From Deltaproteobacteria bacterium (lineage in GTDB: Bacteria; Desulfobacterota; UBA8473): a DNA stretch of 7,401 nucleotides. Below are positions 1-6,479 of this stretch, piece by piece; the stretch's first letter is position 1; every line of letters starts with the position of its first letter. Location of the stretch: the NCBI GenBank assembly GCA_030621455.1, contig JAUXHQ010000085.1, positions 1 to 7,401 of the forward strand, written 5' to 3'. The notes beneath the pieces were generated by a model. The model searched no databases. It was not told where the DNA came from and worked only from the letters and a program-made list of their open reading frames with translations. Position numbers and translations under genes: made by a program.

Positions 1-987
1 AGGGATGAGGCAAGGAATTATCCAAAAGATATAACCGTTCTGGAGTTCTCTCCGGCAGTGGAACTCATCCTCAATGAACACGGCCACTGTGCAGGCGCGG
101 TTCTCTATAACCTGGAGACTGAAGAATATCATATTGTAAAAGCAAAGGCCGTTATTCTGGCAACGGGCGGGTGCGGGAGAGTCCACATACAGAATTTTTT
201 AACGACCAATCATTATGGGGCCACGGCAGACGGACTTGTACTCGGTTACAGGGCCGGTATGAAGATGTCATATATGCATACGATCCAGTATCATCCCACT
301 GGGATCGTCTTTCCTGAGCAGGCAGAGGGTGTCCTCATCTCCGAGAAGTTCCGGGGCGCGGGGTCCAATGTGCTCAATATTGACGGGGAGCAGTTTGTCT
401 ACGAAAGAGAACCGAGAGATGTTGAATCCGCCTCTTTTATCAGGGAATGCACTAAGGTAGGCAAAGGGGTGCCCTCACCGAATGGGAAGTACGGGGTATG
501 GCTTGATTCCCCGATGATAGATCTTTTAATGGGAGAAGGCACCGTTGAAAAAGAGTTTCCCGGCAAGTTTATACTGTTCAAGAGGTATGAAATAGATATC
601 AGCAAAGAGCCGATGCTCGTCTATCCGACTCTCCATTATCAAAATGGGGGACTTGAGTTCAAAGGGAATGGCGAAACCTGTGTGCCGGGGTTGTTCGCCG
701 GTGGAGAGGTGACAGGGGGCGTTCACGGACAGAACCGCCTCATGGGTAATTCCCTCCTTGATGTCCTGGTCTTCGGTCGGATTGCCGGCAGGACTGCCGG
801 CGCCTATGCCATGGAAAGTGCAAAAGAAGGAAAGTTGACCCTCGATCATGTAAGGGCATACCATAAGGAATTGGAAGCGGCAGGCATCGTTACAGATAGG
901 ATTTCTCCCATGCTTCTTCCTGATTATAGTTCCGAAGAAGTCAGAAAGAGACGGCTTACTACCCATTATCACGGGACACTTCTTTAG
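1..987 (+). CDS. FrdA/SdhA-family FAD-binding flavoprotein (5' partial)
   Basis: The frame is open from base 1, so the N-terminus, including the FAD-binding GxGxxG region, lies outside the window; 328 residues remain. Fumarate reductase/succinate dehydrogenase flavoproteins interconvert fumarate and succinate (or related unsaturated acids) at FAD. All five residues of the E. coli FrdA active site can be placed here, numbered from the first visible codon: His98 in QYHPTG, Glu115 in LISEKFRG, Arg139 in EPRD, His212 in TLHYQNGG and Arg246 in HGQNRLMGNS. The FAD-contact motifs ATGGCGR and GLFAGGEVTGGVHG are also present. Only about 65 residues follow the last FAD motif, so the long C-terminal domain of classical FrdA/SdhA is missing or much reduced. 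It ends 13 bases before a cytochrome c gene, which suggests a flavoprotein-cytochrome partnership. The substrate is inferred; cellular location cannot be judged without the N-terminus. Confidence 0.88.
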   Translation, partial: RDEARNYPKDITVLEFSPAVELILNEHGHCAGAVLYNLETEEYHIVKAKAVILATGGCGRVHIQNFLTTNHYGATADGLVLGYRAGMKMSYMHTIQYHPTGIVFPEQAEGVLISEKFRGAGSNVLNIDGEQFVYEREPRDVESASFIRECTKVGKGVPSPNGKYGVWLDSPMIDLLMGEGTVEKEFPGKFILFKRYEIDISKEPMLVYPTLHYQNGGLEFKGNGETCVPGLFAGGEVTGGVHGQNRLMGNSLLDVLVFGRIAGRTAGAYAMESAKEGKLTLDHVRAYHKELEAAGIVTDRISPMLLPDYSSEEVRKRRLTTHYHGTLL

Positions 988-1000
988 GCTTGCAGGACAG

Positions 1001-1525
1001 ATGAAATCAGCGAAACAAAAGAAAATGAGAGCCCAGATTCTTAAACTTGTGGGTACAATTAAGGACCTACCGTCTAATGAGACCCTGGGAGAGAAATTGG
1101 GTTTTGGGCTGATCACTCTTCTCGTGGTCGGTATGGTAGCCCTTATCCTTATACTCTCCAGGACAGTGGGCGGAGGAAGTATTACCTATACTGCAAAGGG
1201 CTCTCCAGGCCCCGTAACCTTCAGCCATTTGAGCCATACCAAAGGCGAAAAGGCAAAATACGAGTGTGAAGACTGCCACGAGCACCCTTTCAAGGCGGAT
1301 AGCCACACAGGATTCATCATCGAGTTACTCAAGAACTCGGACAGGGTGGTAAGGATAGGGAAAGATACGCATCATGTGATCGTTGACCCACTGGACACAG
1401 AGATTGCAGGGGGCAAGATAATAGAGATTAACAGGGCTGAGATGCTTTGTGCAAACGGCACGTGCCATGACGGCAAGGAATCTTTCAGTAGGATGGAATG
1501 TCTTAAGTGCCATACGAGGAGATAG
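1001..1525 (+). CDS. Membrane-anchored triheme cytochrome c (c3/c7-like)
   Basis: The 174-residue product has a basic N-terminus, one hydrophobic segment (about 33-53) and a hydrophilic C-terminal domain that should face the periplasm. Three haem c attachment motifs are visible: CEDCH (89-93), CANGTCH (150-156, a CX4CH form) and CLKCH (167-171). The FSHLSH segment (74-79) before the first haem, and His95, His102, His124 and His125, are candidate sixth ligands, as in bis-His c3/c7 cytochromes. It lacks a cleavage site after the hydrophobic stretch, so it probably stays as an anchored protein. Likely role: electron transfer between the membrane complex encoded downstream, the flavoprotein encoded upstream, or soluble periplasmic cytochromes. 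The ATG at 1001 is preceded by only a weak AGGA at 994-997. The gene ends directly against the next start codon, so translational coupling is likely. Confidence 0.9.
   Translation: MKSAKQKKMRAQILKLVGTIKDLPSNETLGEKLGFGLITLLVVGMVALILILSRTVGGGSITYTAKGSPGPVTFSHLSHTKGEKAKYECEDCHEHPFKADSHTGFIIELLKNSDRVVRIGKDTHHVIVDPLDTEIAGGKIIEINRAEMLCANGTCHDGKESFSRMECLKCHTRR
1516..1521 (+). promoter_or_regulatory. Ribosome binding site selecting the TTG start at 1526
   Basis: GAGGAG lies inside the end of the cytochrome gene, four bases before a TTG that immediately follows its TAG stop. It supports the TTG rather than an internal ATG as the start of the ferredoxin gene and implies coupled translation. Confidence 0.55.
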
Positions 1526-2185
1526 TTGGAGAAGAAGGTTAAGAAATGGGGTATGGTGATAGACCAGCGCAAATGCGTGGGCTGCCATACCTGTACAGTA
1601 GCATGCAAGAGTGAGAACAACGTGCCACTGGGTTACTGGCGTTCCTGGGTAAAAGGTATCCAGAAGGGCAAATACCCGGATGTGAAGAACTTCTATCTGA
1701 GAAGACTGTGCAACCATTGTGATACGCCTCCCTGTGTAGAGGTCTGTCCTGTTGAGGCTACCGTACGCAGGCCCGATGGTGTGGTCACCATATATTACGG
1801 CAAGTGCATCGGCTGCGGGATGTGTATCGCGGCCTGCCCTTACGATGCCAGGTTCTTCAACCCGGTGAGGCACACCGCAGACAAATGCACCTTCTGTACT
1901 CACAGGATCGATGCGGGGATGCTTCCTGCGTGCGTAACATCTTGCATAGGCAGGGCTATTACCTTTGGTGACCTCAATGATCCGAAAAGCGAGGTGTCCC
2001 GGCTAATTGCAGACAATGCAACCACAGTGCTGAAGCCGGATCTGAGGACCCATCCGAAGGTTTATTACATCGCTGCGGACAAGGATATAATGGGGCGGAT
2101 AAGGATATCCGAAGAATATCCCGAGGCAATTGAGGAATACCACCATTCCGTCCCAAGCAAACTTTCGGATTACTGGAAGAAATAA
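1526..2185 (+). CDS. ttrB: TtrB-like ferredoxin subunit with four [4Fe-4S] sites
   Basis: The 219-residue electron-transfer subunit belongs to the DmsB/PhsB/TtrB family, which links the quinol-reactive membrane subunit to the molybdopterin subunit. Sixteen cysteines form four groups: 17/20/23/27, 62/65/70/74, 94/97/100/104 and 121/124/136/140. Segments such as LCNHCDTPPC, ACPYDARF, TADKCTFC and the C-terminal VLKPDLRTHPKVYY resemble Salmonella TtrB as I recall it. Unlike that protein there is no N-terminal twin-arginine leader: the first haem-free Fe-S motif starts at residue 17. It is therefore probably exported bound to the Tat-signalled catalytic subunit, as for DmsB. The TTG start has a Shine-Dalgarno site and no gap to the upstream stop. 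The position directly before an NrfD gene and a TtrA-like gene reproduces the ttrBCA order. The family is certain; tetrathionate as substrate is inference. Confidence 0.9.
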   Translation: MEKKVKKWGMVIDQRKCVGCHTCTVACKSENNVPLGYWRSWVKGIQKGKYPDVKNFYLRRLCNHCDTPPCVEVCPVEATVRRPDGVVTIYYGKCIGCGMCIAACPYDARFFNPVRHTADKCTFCTHRIDAGMLPACVTSCIGRAITFGDLNDPKSEVSRLIADNATTVLKPDLRTHPKVYYIAADKDIMGRIRISEEYPEAIEEYHHSVPSKLSDYWKK

Positions 2186-2200
2186 TCTTGTGTAGTAAGT

Positions 2201-2206
2201 GAGAGG
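2201..2206 (+). promoter_or_regulatory. Ribosome binding site selecting the TTG start at 2212
   Basis: GAGAGG sits five bases before a TTG. The resulting N-terminus (MDLSVLYNVPHECPW) is typical of NrfD-family proteins, and no in-frame ATG exists before the first transmembrane segment, so TTG is the likely start. Confidence 0.5.
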
Positions 2207-2211
2207 CAACC

Positions 2212-3102
2212 TTGGATCTAAGTGTACTCTATAACGTTCCCCACGAATGTCCATGGAAGGTTTACATACCGCTCTACTTCTATTTTACCGGTTTGAGCGC
2301 CGGTTCTTTCATCCTTTCCTCCCTGTACACGGTATTTGGTATAAAGAAATACAAACCATTGGCATTCCCCGCAGCAGTGACATCCTTCGTACTCCTTCTA
2401 ATCGCGCCTGCGTGTCTCATATTTGACCTCCATCAACCGTTGCGGTTCTGGCATACACTCGTACCTTCTTATTTTAATACAACCGCAGCCCTTTCTTACG
2501 GTACCTGGTTGCTTACCCTCTACCCAGTAGGCAATATGGTCTATATCTGGTTCATCTTTGTGAAGAATGAAAAGATGATGAGGGTAATGGGGACGATTAC
2601 CGTGCCTCTGGCAGTATCTGTACATGCATATACGGGATTTGCATTTGCCCTGGTCAGGGGCAGGGCTTGGTGGCATTCCGCGTTGATGCCCGGTTACTTT
2701 TTGACCTCTGCGATCCTCTCGGGTGTCGCACTACTCGTGGTTGTCGCATTTGTTATGAACAGATTTTCGAAGAAGAAACTAGATGAGGGTGTATTCTCCG
2801 ACCTCTATAATATGATGATCGGCATCATAATCATGGATTTTTTCTGGGTCTTGTCCTTCGCGCTTACCCTGGGGCTTTCAAATGCTGACGGACTTGCCGC
2901 TATCATCACCGCCTTTCATGATCCCTTGTACCTGTGGGGAGAGCTCGTTTTAGGGATGCTGATCCCCCTATTTCTCCTGATCTTTCCCATGACCCGGCGA
3001 AACAAGGTCTGGGTTGCACTGAGCGCTATCCTCGTTATTGGCGGCGTATTCCTTATGAGATACTCCCTCGTGTTTATAGGGTTTGAGATACCGTTGAGCT
3101 AG
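2212..3102 (+). CDS. NrfD/PsrC-family membrane anchor subunit (TtrC position)
   Basis: The 296-residue polytopic protein has about eight hydrophobic segments (roughly 17-43, 51-71, 93-117, 127-149, 158-183, 199-222, 239-260 and 266-289). NrfD/PsrC proteins bind no haem; they exchange electrons with the quinone pool and dock the four-cluster ferredoxin. Family-like segments are FTGLSAGSFILSSLY (25-39), DLHQPLRFWH (72-81), HAYTGFAFALVRGRAWWHSA (138-157) and the LTSAILSG helix (164-171). It is somewhat shorter than Salmonella TtrC (about 340 residues). The gene begins 26 bases after the ferredoxin stop and ends 32 bases before the catalytic subunit, so the three form one complex. I leave the symbol blank because the TtrC assignment rests on gene order rather than on sequence features of its own. 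Whether it oxidises quinol or reduces quinone cannot be told from sequence. Confidence 0.9.
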   Translation: MDLSVLYNVPHECPWKVYIPLYFYFTGLSAGSFILSSLYTVFGIKKYKPLAFPAAVTSFVLLLIAPACLIFDLHQPLRFWHTLVPSYFNTTAALSYGTWLLTLYPVGNMVYIWFIFVKNEKMMRVMGTITVPLAVSVHAYTGFAFALVRGRAWWHSALMPGYFLTSAILSGVALLVVVAFVMNRFSKKKLDEGVFSDLYNMMIGIIIMDFFWVLSFALTLGLSNADGLAAIITAFHDPLYLWGELVLGMLIPLFLLIFPMTRRNKVWVALSAILVIGGVFLMRYSLVFIGFEIPLS

Positions 3103-3120
3103 ACCCGCTAAGATGCCTTT

Positions 3121-3125
3121 GGAGG
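3121..3125 (+). promoter_or_regulatory. Ribosome binding site of the catalytic subunit
   Basis: GGAGG lies nine bases before the ATG at 3135. It is one of the strongest sites in the cluster and fixes the start just ahead of the twin-arginine motif. Confidence 0.6.
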
Positions 3126-3134
3126 ACCTTACAG

Positions 3135-6053
3135 ATGAACCTGACGAGACGTGAGTTTATGAGAGCAGCGGCGATTTTGGGTGGGACCGCATGTTTCAGC
3201 GGATGTCATCTGTTCGAAACAGAGGGAGAGGTGCCGCCGTATATAATGGGGGCCGCAGCTTCAGATCCTTTAGAGACCACGGAAGGGATAGAGAGTGTAT
3301 ACAGTGTCTGCCGGATGTGTGAGGGTAACTGCGGGATCAGGGCAAGGATCAGGGAGGGCGCGGTGGTTAAGCTCGACGGGAACCCCTATCACCCGAATTC
3401 CATGGAGCCGCACATCCCATACAATACCGGTACAGACGATGCGATTAGCTACAAGGGGTCTTTATGTGTTAAAGGCCAGGCAGGCATCCAGACCCTATAC
3501 GATCCCTACCGAATCAAAGGGCCCCTAAAGAGGGTAGGTCCGCGGGGTTCGGGCAAGTGGAAGACGATTACGTGGGACAAGGCTATTAAGGAGATTATGG
3601 AGGGGGGAGACCTCTTCGGAGCGGGCAAGGTGGAAGGTCTCCGGGAGATCAGGGATCTGAGAAGCCCTATAGAGAATACCGCTCGAGAGCTAGGGGCCAA
3701 GGCCAATCAGTTTGTATTCCTCAGCGAAAGCTTGGACCTCGGAAGCAGGATATTCATATCGCGGTTCATGAACGCCTATGGTTCAATAAACGGGGAAACC
3801 GACGACACGAGCATAAGGCAATCGAGTTACAGTACAGGTTTCAGACTTAGTCTCGATGACAGGCATGATAATTTACGACCCGACCTCCTCAACGCGCGGT
3901 TCCTCATCTTTTTCGGGTCATCACCTCTGGAATCGAGCATTCCCGTTCAAACCGTCGTAAGGAAGATACTGAAGGCAAAGGTGGGAGCTGAAGGGGGATC
4001 CGAATCCCTCCAGCAAGAGGGCTACAGTAAAGCGTTCAAAGACAAGTATGGGATTCTCAAGTGGGTCGTTGTGGACCCAAGGTTGTCGAGTTCCGCTTCA
4101 ATGGCGGACCAGTGGATCCCCATAAAGCCATGTACTGATGCTGCACTGGCACTCGGCATGATGAGATGGATCATAGACAACAGGACGTATAATTCGAGGT
4201 TTCTACAGAACACTACAAAGGCAGCGGCTGCGGGAGATGGAGAGAAAAGCTGGACGAATGCCTCGTATCTCGTCCGAACGGATAACATGGAGTTCCTGAG
4301 GGCCAAGGATGCAGGGTTAGAGGGCTATGGTGACAAGTTCGTAGTCTGGTCCAAAGGAGGTCCTGAGATCTTTGACAGGGTAAATAGCGGTCAACTGGAG
4401 GTCAAGGTTTGGGTCAACAACATCCAGTGTAAGTCTGTTTTTCAGCTCTTAAAAGAAAGGGTATATGAAAAGGACATAAAAGGGTATTCGGAGATATGCG
4501 GCGTTGAACCCCTGGTAATTGAAAAACTGGCCAGGGAATTTACATCATACGGCAAGAAGGCGGTCGCGGACTTTTACGGCGGCGCCGTCCAGCACAGCAA
4601 CGGCACTTATACTGCCAGAACAATTATAGCATTGAATTTCCTTATCGGAAATATAGACACAAAAGGTGGCCTCATCCTCGGGGCGGACCACTGGGACCCC
4701 CTCGCTGTGAAGAGAGGCCTGCGTGATCTCCAAACAGTAAAATACGGACCCAGGTTGTCCGGCATACGGATCGACAGGGCCGGGCACAGATATCAAGACA
4801 CAACGGAATTCAGACACAAAGGGTACCCTTCAAAGAGACCGTGGTTTCCCTTTGCCTCATCAAGGGGTAACTTCCAGGAGGTCATCCCTAGCATAGCGGA
4901 CGGATACCCATACCCCATTAAGGCCTTGCTCCTTTACCGGGCCAACCCTTCCTACTCGGCTCCATCCATGAGAGACACAGTCGGTCGCGTACTTCAGGAC
5001 ACAAGAAAAGTCCCGCTTCTCATAGCCATAGACACCTCGGTTACGGAAACCAATTGGTTTGCGGACTATATCCTGCCTGACACAACCTATCTCGAGAGGT
5101 GGGATCTGTGCAGTGTGCCACCGGCCGTTACCAGCAAGACGATCGGCATAAGAAGGCCTGTTGTCGGCAATATAGATCCCAAGACAGGGGCATATAAGCC
5201 TCTGGTCCCCACCAACATGTTGATGGAGGATATACTCATCCGACTGGCAAAAGAGCTGCGCCTGCCCGGCTTCGGAGATAATGCCTTTGGCATGGGTCAA
5301 CCGTTGAATAACGCATGGGACTTCTATAGAAGGGCCATTGCCAATATTGTAAGAAACGATACAGGCTCAAGAGTACCAGGGCTTACGGAAAAAGAGCGTA
5401 TCGCTTACGCCCTGTCGAGGGGAGGGAGGTTTGAACCCTACGATAAGTCGTACAAAGGCGATCGTCCCCGTCGTGTGTATGGGGGCCTCTGCCGGATTTA
5501 TAATGAAAACCTGGCCAAAACAAAGGACTCCATCACAGGCCGGCCTTTTGACGGGCTCCCAAAATATGAGCCTATCCTCGACACAGATGGCAAAGAATTA
5601 GATGATGGCTCATATCCTCTACATTTGGTAACTTACAGGTTTGCCTTCGATTCAAGGATGAGGACAGCTATGGACAGGTGGCTCCTGGAGATTCTCCCGG
5701 AAAATTATGTCATCATCAACCCAACGGATGCAAATGCGCTTGGCATAAAGAACCACGACAATATTAAGATAGAGTCACCCAGTTCAAAGGGGATCATTGG
5801 AAAGGCTGCGGTCAGGGAAGGCATCAGGCCCGGCGTGGTAGGCATCCCCAATGGATTTGGACGATGGGGTGTCGGAGCCGTTCCCGTGGAGATCGACGGG
5901 AAAGACGTGGGGAACGACCCTGCCAGAGGCGCCGGAATCCCTCTAACCCCCCTGTTGAGACTAGACCCTTCCTTAAAGGACGTGTGCCTCCAAGACAAGA
6001 TCGGGGCAAATGCCTCTTTCAATGATACGAGGGTAAGGCTGGTAAAGGTTTAG
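3135..6053 (+). CDS. ttrA: TtrA-like molybdopterin oxidoreductase, Tat-exported, lacking the usual Cys metal ligand
   Basis: The 972-residue catalytic subunit is of the DMSO reductase superfamily, TtrA branch. TRREFMRAA (4-12) is a twin-arginine signal; FSGC (21-24) could be a lipobox, making it a periplasmic lipoprotein. A [4Fe-4S] site follows: Cys59, Cys62, Cys66 and Cys111. TtrA-like segments run throughout: NPYHPNS (83-89), GGDLFGAGKVEGLREI (157-172), LGMMRWIIDN (340-349), KSWTNASYLV (371-380), YGGAVQHSNG (481-490), LIGNIDTKGG (503-512), GYPYPIKA (590-597), LIAIDTSVTETNWFADYILP (629-648) and the C-terminal pterin-binding region (about 827-972). The length fits TtrA (about 1020). Odd: no cysteine occurs in residues 112-332, where TtrA/PsrA/ArrA carry the Mo-ligating Cys; the aligned stretch reads GSINGETDDTSIRQSSYSTG (216-235). 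Another ligand or a non-catalytic role is possible. It is last of the ttrBCA-ordered cluster. Tetrathionate reduction is therefore only a family-based guess. Confidence 0.88.
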   Translation: MNLTRREFMRAAAILGGTACFSGCHLFETEGEVPPYIMGAAASDPLETTEGIESVYSVCRMCEGNCGIRARIREGAVVKLDGNPYHPNSMEPHIPYNTGTDDAISYKGSLCVKGQAGIQTLYDPYRIKGPLKRVGPRGSGKWKTITWDKAIKEIMEGGDLFGAGKVEGLREIRDLRSPIENTARELGAKANQFVFLSESLDLGSRIFISRFMNAYGSINGETDDTSIRQSSYSTGFRLSLDDRHDNLRPDLLNARFLIFFGSSPLESSIPVQTVVRKILKAKVGAEGGSESLQQEGYSKAFKDKYGILKWVVVDPRLSSSASMADQWIPIKPCTDAALALGMMRWIIDNRTYNSRFLQNTTKAAAAGDGEKSWTNASYLVRTDNMEFLRAKDAGLEGYGDKFVVWSKGGPEIFDRVNSGQLEVKVWVNNIQCKSVFQLLKERVYEKDIKGYSEICGVEPLVIEKLAREFTSYGKKAVADFYGGAVQHSNGTYTARTIIALNFLIGNIDTKGGLILGADHWDPLAVKRGLRDLQTVKYGPRLSGIRIDRAGHRYQDTTEFRHKGYPSKRPWFPFASSRGNFQEVIPSIADGYPYPIKALLLYRANPSYSAPSMRDTVGRVLQDTRKVPLLIAIDTSVTETNWFADYILPDTTYLERWDLCSVPPAVTSKTIGIRRPVVGNIDPKTGAYKPLVPTNMLMEDILIRLAKELRLPGFGDNAFGMGQPLNNAWDFYRRAIANIVRNDTGSRVPGLTEKERIAYALSRGGRFEPYDKSYKGDRPRRVYGGLCRIYNENLAKTKDSITGRPFDGLPKYEPILDTDGKELDDGSYPLHLVTYRFAFDSRMRTAMDRWLLEILPENYVIINPTDANALGIKNHDNIKIESPSSKGIIGKAAVREGIRPGVVGIPNGFGRWGVGAVPVEIDGKDVGNDPARGAGIPLTPLLRLDPSLKDVCLQDKIGANASFNDTRVRLVKV

Positions 6054-6100
6054 CCTGGCTAATGCCCTGAGTACGCCTCTCCCATAATTCACAATCTTCT

Positions 6101-6253
6101 TTATAAAATGACCCACTGTGCTATGGCTTTAGCAATCTCCACCGGATTTATGGCGGACAAGGAGGACGCTGGCAAGAAGAACGACTGAGATGTATAATTA
6201 ATCTCAACGTCCTCTGCGACTCGGCGGTGAAATGGATTTGCTAATAATCTCAC
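6101..6253 (-). other. Possible short ORF or decayed gene fragment
   Basis: A minus-strand frame runs 50 codons from a GTG at 6253 to a TAA at 6101, with an in-frame stop two codons upstream of the GTG. The product looks protein-like, especially its end (SSLSAINPVEIAKAIAQWVI, residues 30-49), which would form an amphipathic helix. I do not recognise a family. The overlapping plus-strand frame is also open for 26 codons from the ATG at 6108. No good ribosome binding site precedes the GTG. It may be the C-terminal remnant of a lost gene or mobile element, a true small protein, or chance. Confidence 0.22.
6186..6206. promoter_or_regulatory. Dyad TGAGAT/ATCTCA around a TATAAT
   Basis: A perfect 6-bp inverted repeat (6186-6191 and 6201-6206) flanks a nine-base spacer; the TATAAT itself (6193-6198) starts inside the dyad. 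This resembles an operator over a -10 element, but no good -35 box is visible at the right distance and it lies about 280 bases before the channel start. Confidence 0.18.
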
Positions 6254-6318
6254 ACCTTATCTAAATTGCATAGGTTCAAACATTTCCGGAAGTCAGGAGG
6301 GCATCGTGTTTCTCTTTC

Positions 6319-6334
6319 CTGACACCTGACACCT
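6319..6334 (+). repeat. Short tandem repeat of CTGACAC
   Basis: Two exact copies of CTGACAC (6319-6325 and 6326-6332) are followed by a partial third (CT). The sequence just before can pair with it: GTCAGGA at 6292-6298 is the reverse complement of TCCTGAC at 6317-6323, giving a 7-bp stem that two G-T pairs could extend. No T-run follows, so it is not an obvious terminator. Confidence 0.4.
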
Positions 6335-6388
6335 AAAAGACATGTGAGGGGCAATTTTCATCAGCACAGAATTTGTCTATTGGTAGCC

Positions 6389-6426
6389 GCATCCTTGAAA
6401 AGTCTAGACCGAGAAATGAAGGATGC
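6389..6426 (+). repeat. 8-bp inverted repeat upstream of the channel gene
   Basis: GCATCCTT (6389-6396) and AAGGATGC (6419-6426) form a perfect 8-bp stem with a 22-base loop that itself contains the palindrome GTCTAGAC (6402-6409). It ends 53 bases before the channel start codon. It could be a regulator site or a leader hairpin; there is no T-run to make it a terminator. Confidence 0.35.
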
Positions 6427-6468
6427 CGTCAGGAGGCAACAATATTTGAAAGGCAAGTCATAGAGAAC

Positions 6469-6473
6469 GAGGG
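6469..6473 (+). promoter_or_regulatory. Ribosome binding site of the channel gene
   Basis: GAGGG lies six bases before the ATG at 6480. This spacing favours that start over the in-frame ATG at 6486, two codons later. Confidence 0.5.
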
Positions 6474-6479
6474 ACATAT

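Larger units (their letters stand above)
6054..6479. other. Intergenic region without a clear gene
   Basis: These 426 bases separate the redox cluster from the channel gene. I see no convincing terminator after the TtrA-like gene: only a weak 5-bp repeat (AGGCT/AGCCT) spanning its stop codon, with no T-run. The region contains a protein-like minus-strand ORF, a dyad around a TATAAT, a 7-base tandem repeat and an 8-bp hairpin, listed separately. It is visibly richer in A and T than the upstream genes. Confidence 0.7.

Noticed and set aside
930..987. Possible frameshift truncating the flavoprotein C-terminus
   Set aside because: The tail reads smoothly to the stop, the next gene follows 13 bases later, and no continuation of a longer C-terminal domain is visible in the other frames.
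526..1116. Long minus-strand ORF (196 codons) across the flavoprotein and cytochrome genes
   Set aside because: It lies opposite two well-supported genes, has no family-like motifs and spans their junction; it is a shadow frame.
1325..1903. Minus-strand ORF of 192 codons opposite the cytochrome and ferredoxin genes
   Set aside because: Antisense to conserved haem and Fe-S motifs; its own translation shows no recognisable domain.
4860..5300. Minus-strand ORF of 146 codons inside the TtrA-like gene
   Set aside because: Antisense to a stretch that matches TtrA well on the + strand; no independent evidence.
3135..6053. Assignment of the catalytic subunit as QrcB
   Set aside because: Its segments resemble TtrA closely along the whole length and the N-terminal [4Fe-4S] cysteines are kept; only the missing metal ligand recalls QrcB.
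6431..6460. AGGAGG at 6431-6436 followed by a TTG mini-ORF
   Set aside because: A good Shine-Dalgarno sequence, but the frame from the TTG at 6446 stops after five codons; too little to call a leader peptide.
6054..6479. CRISPR array, tRNA or riboswitch in the intergenic gap
   Set aside because: No regularly spaced repeats, no cloverleaf-like elements and no recognisable riboswitch core; only two 7-base tandem copies and small dyads.
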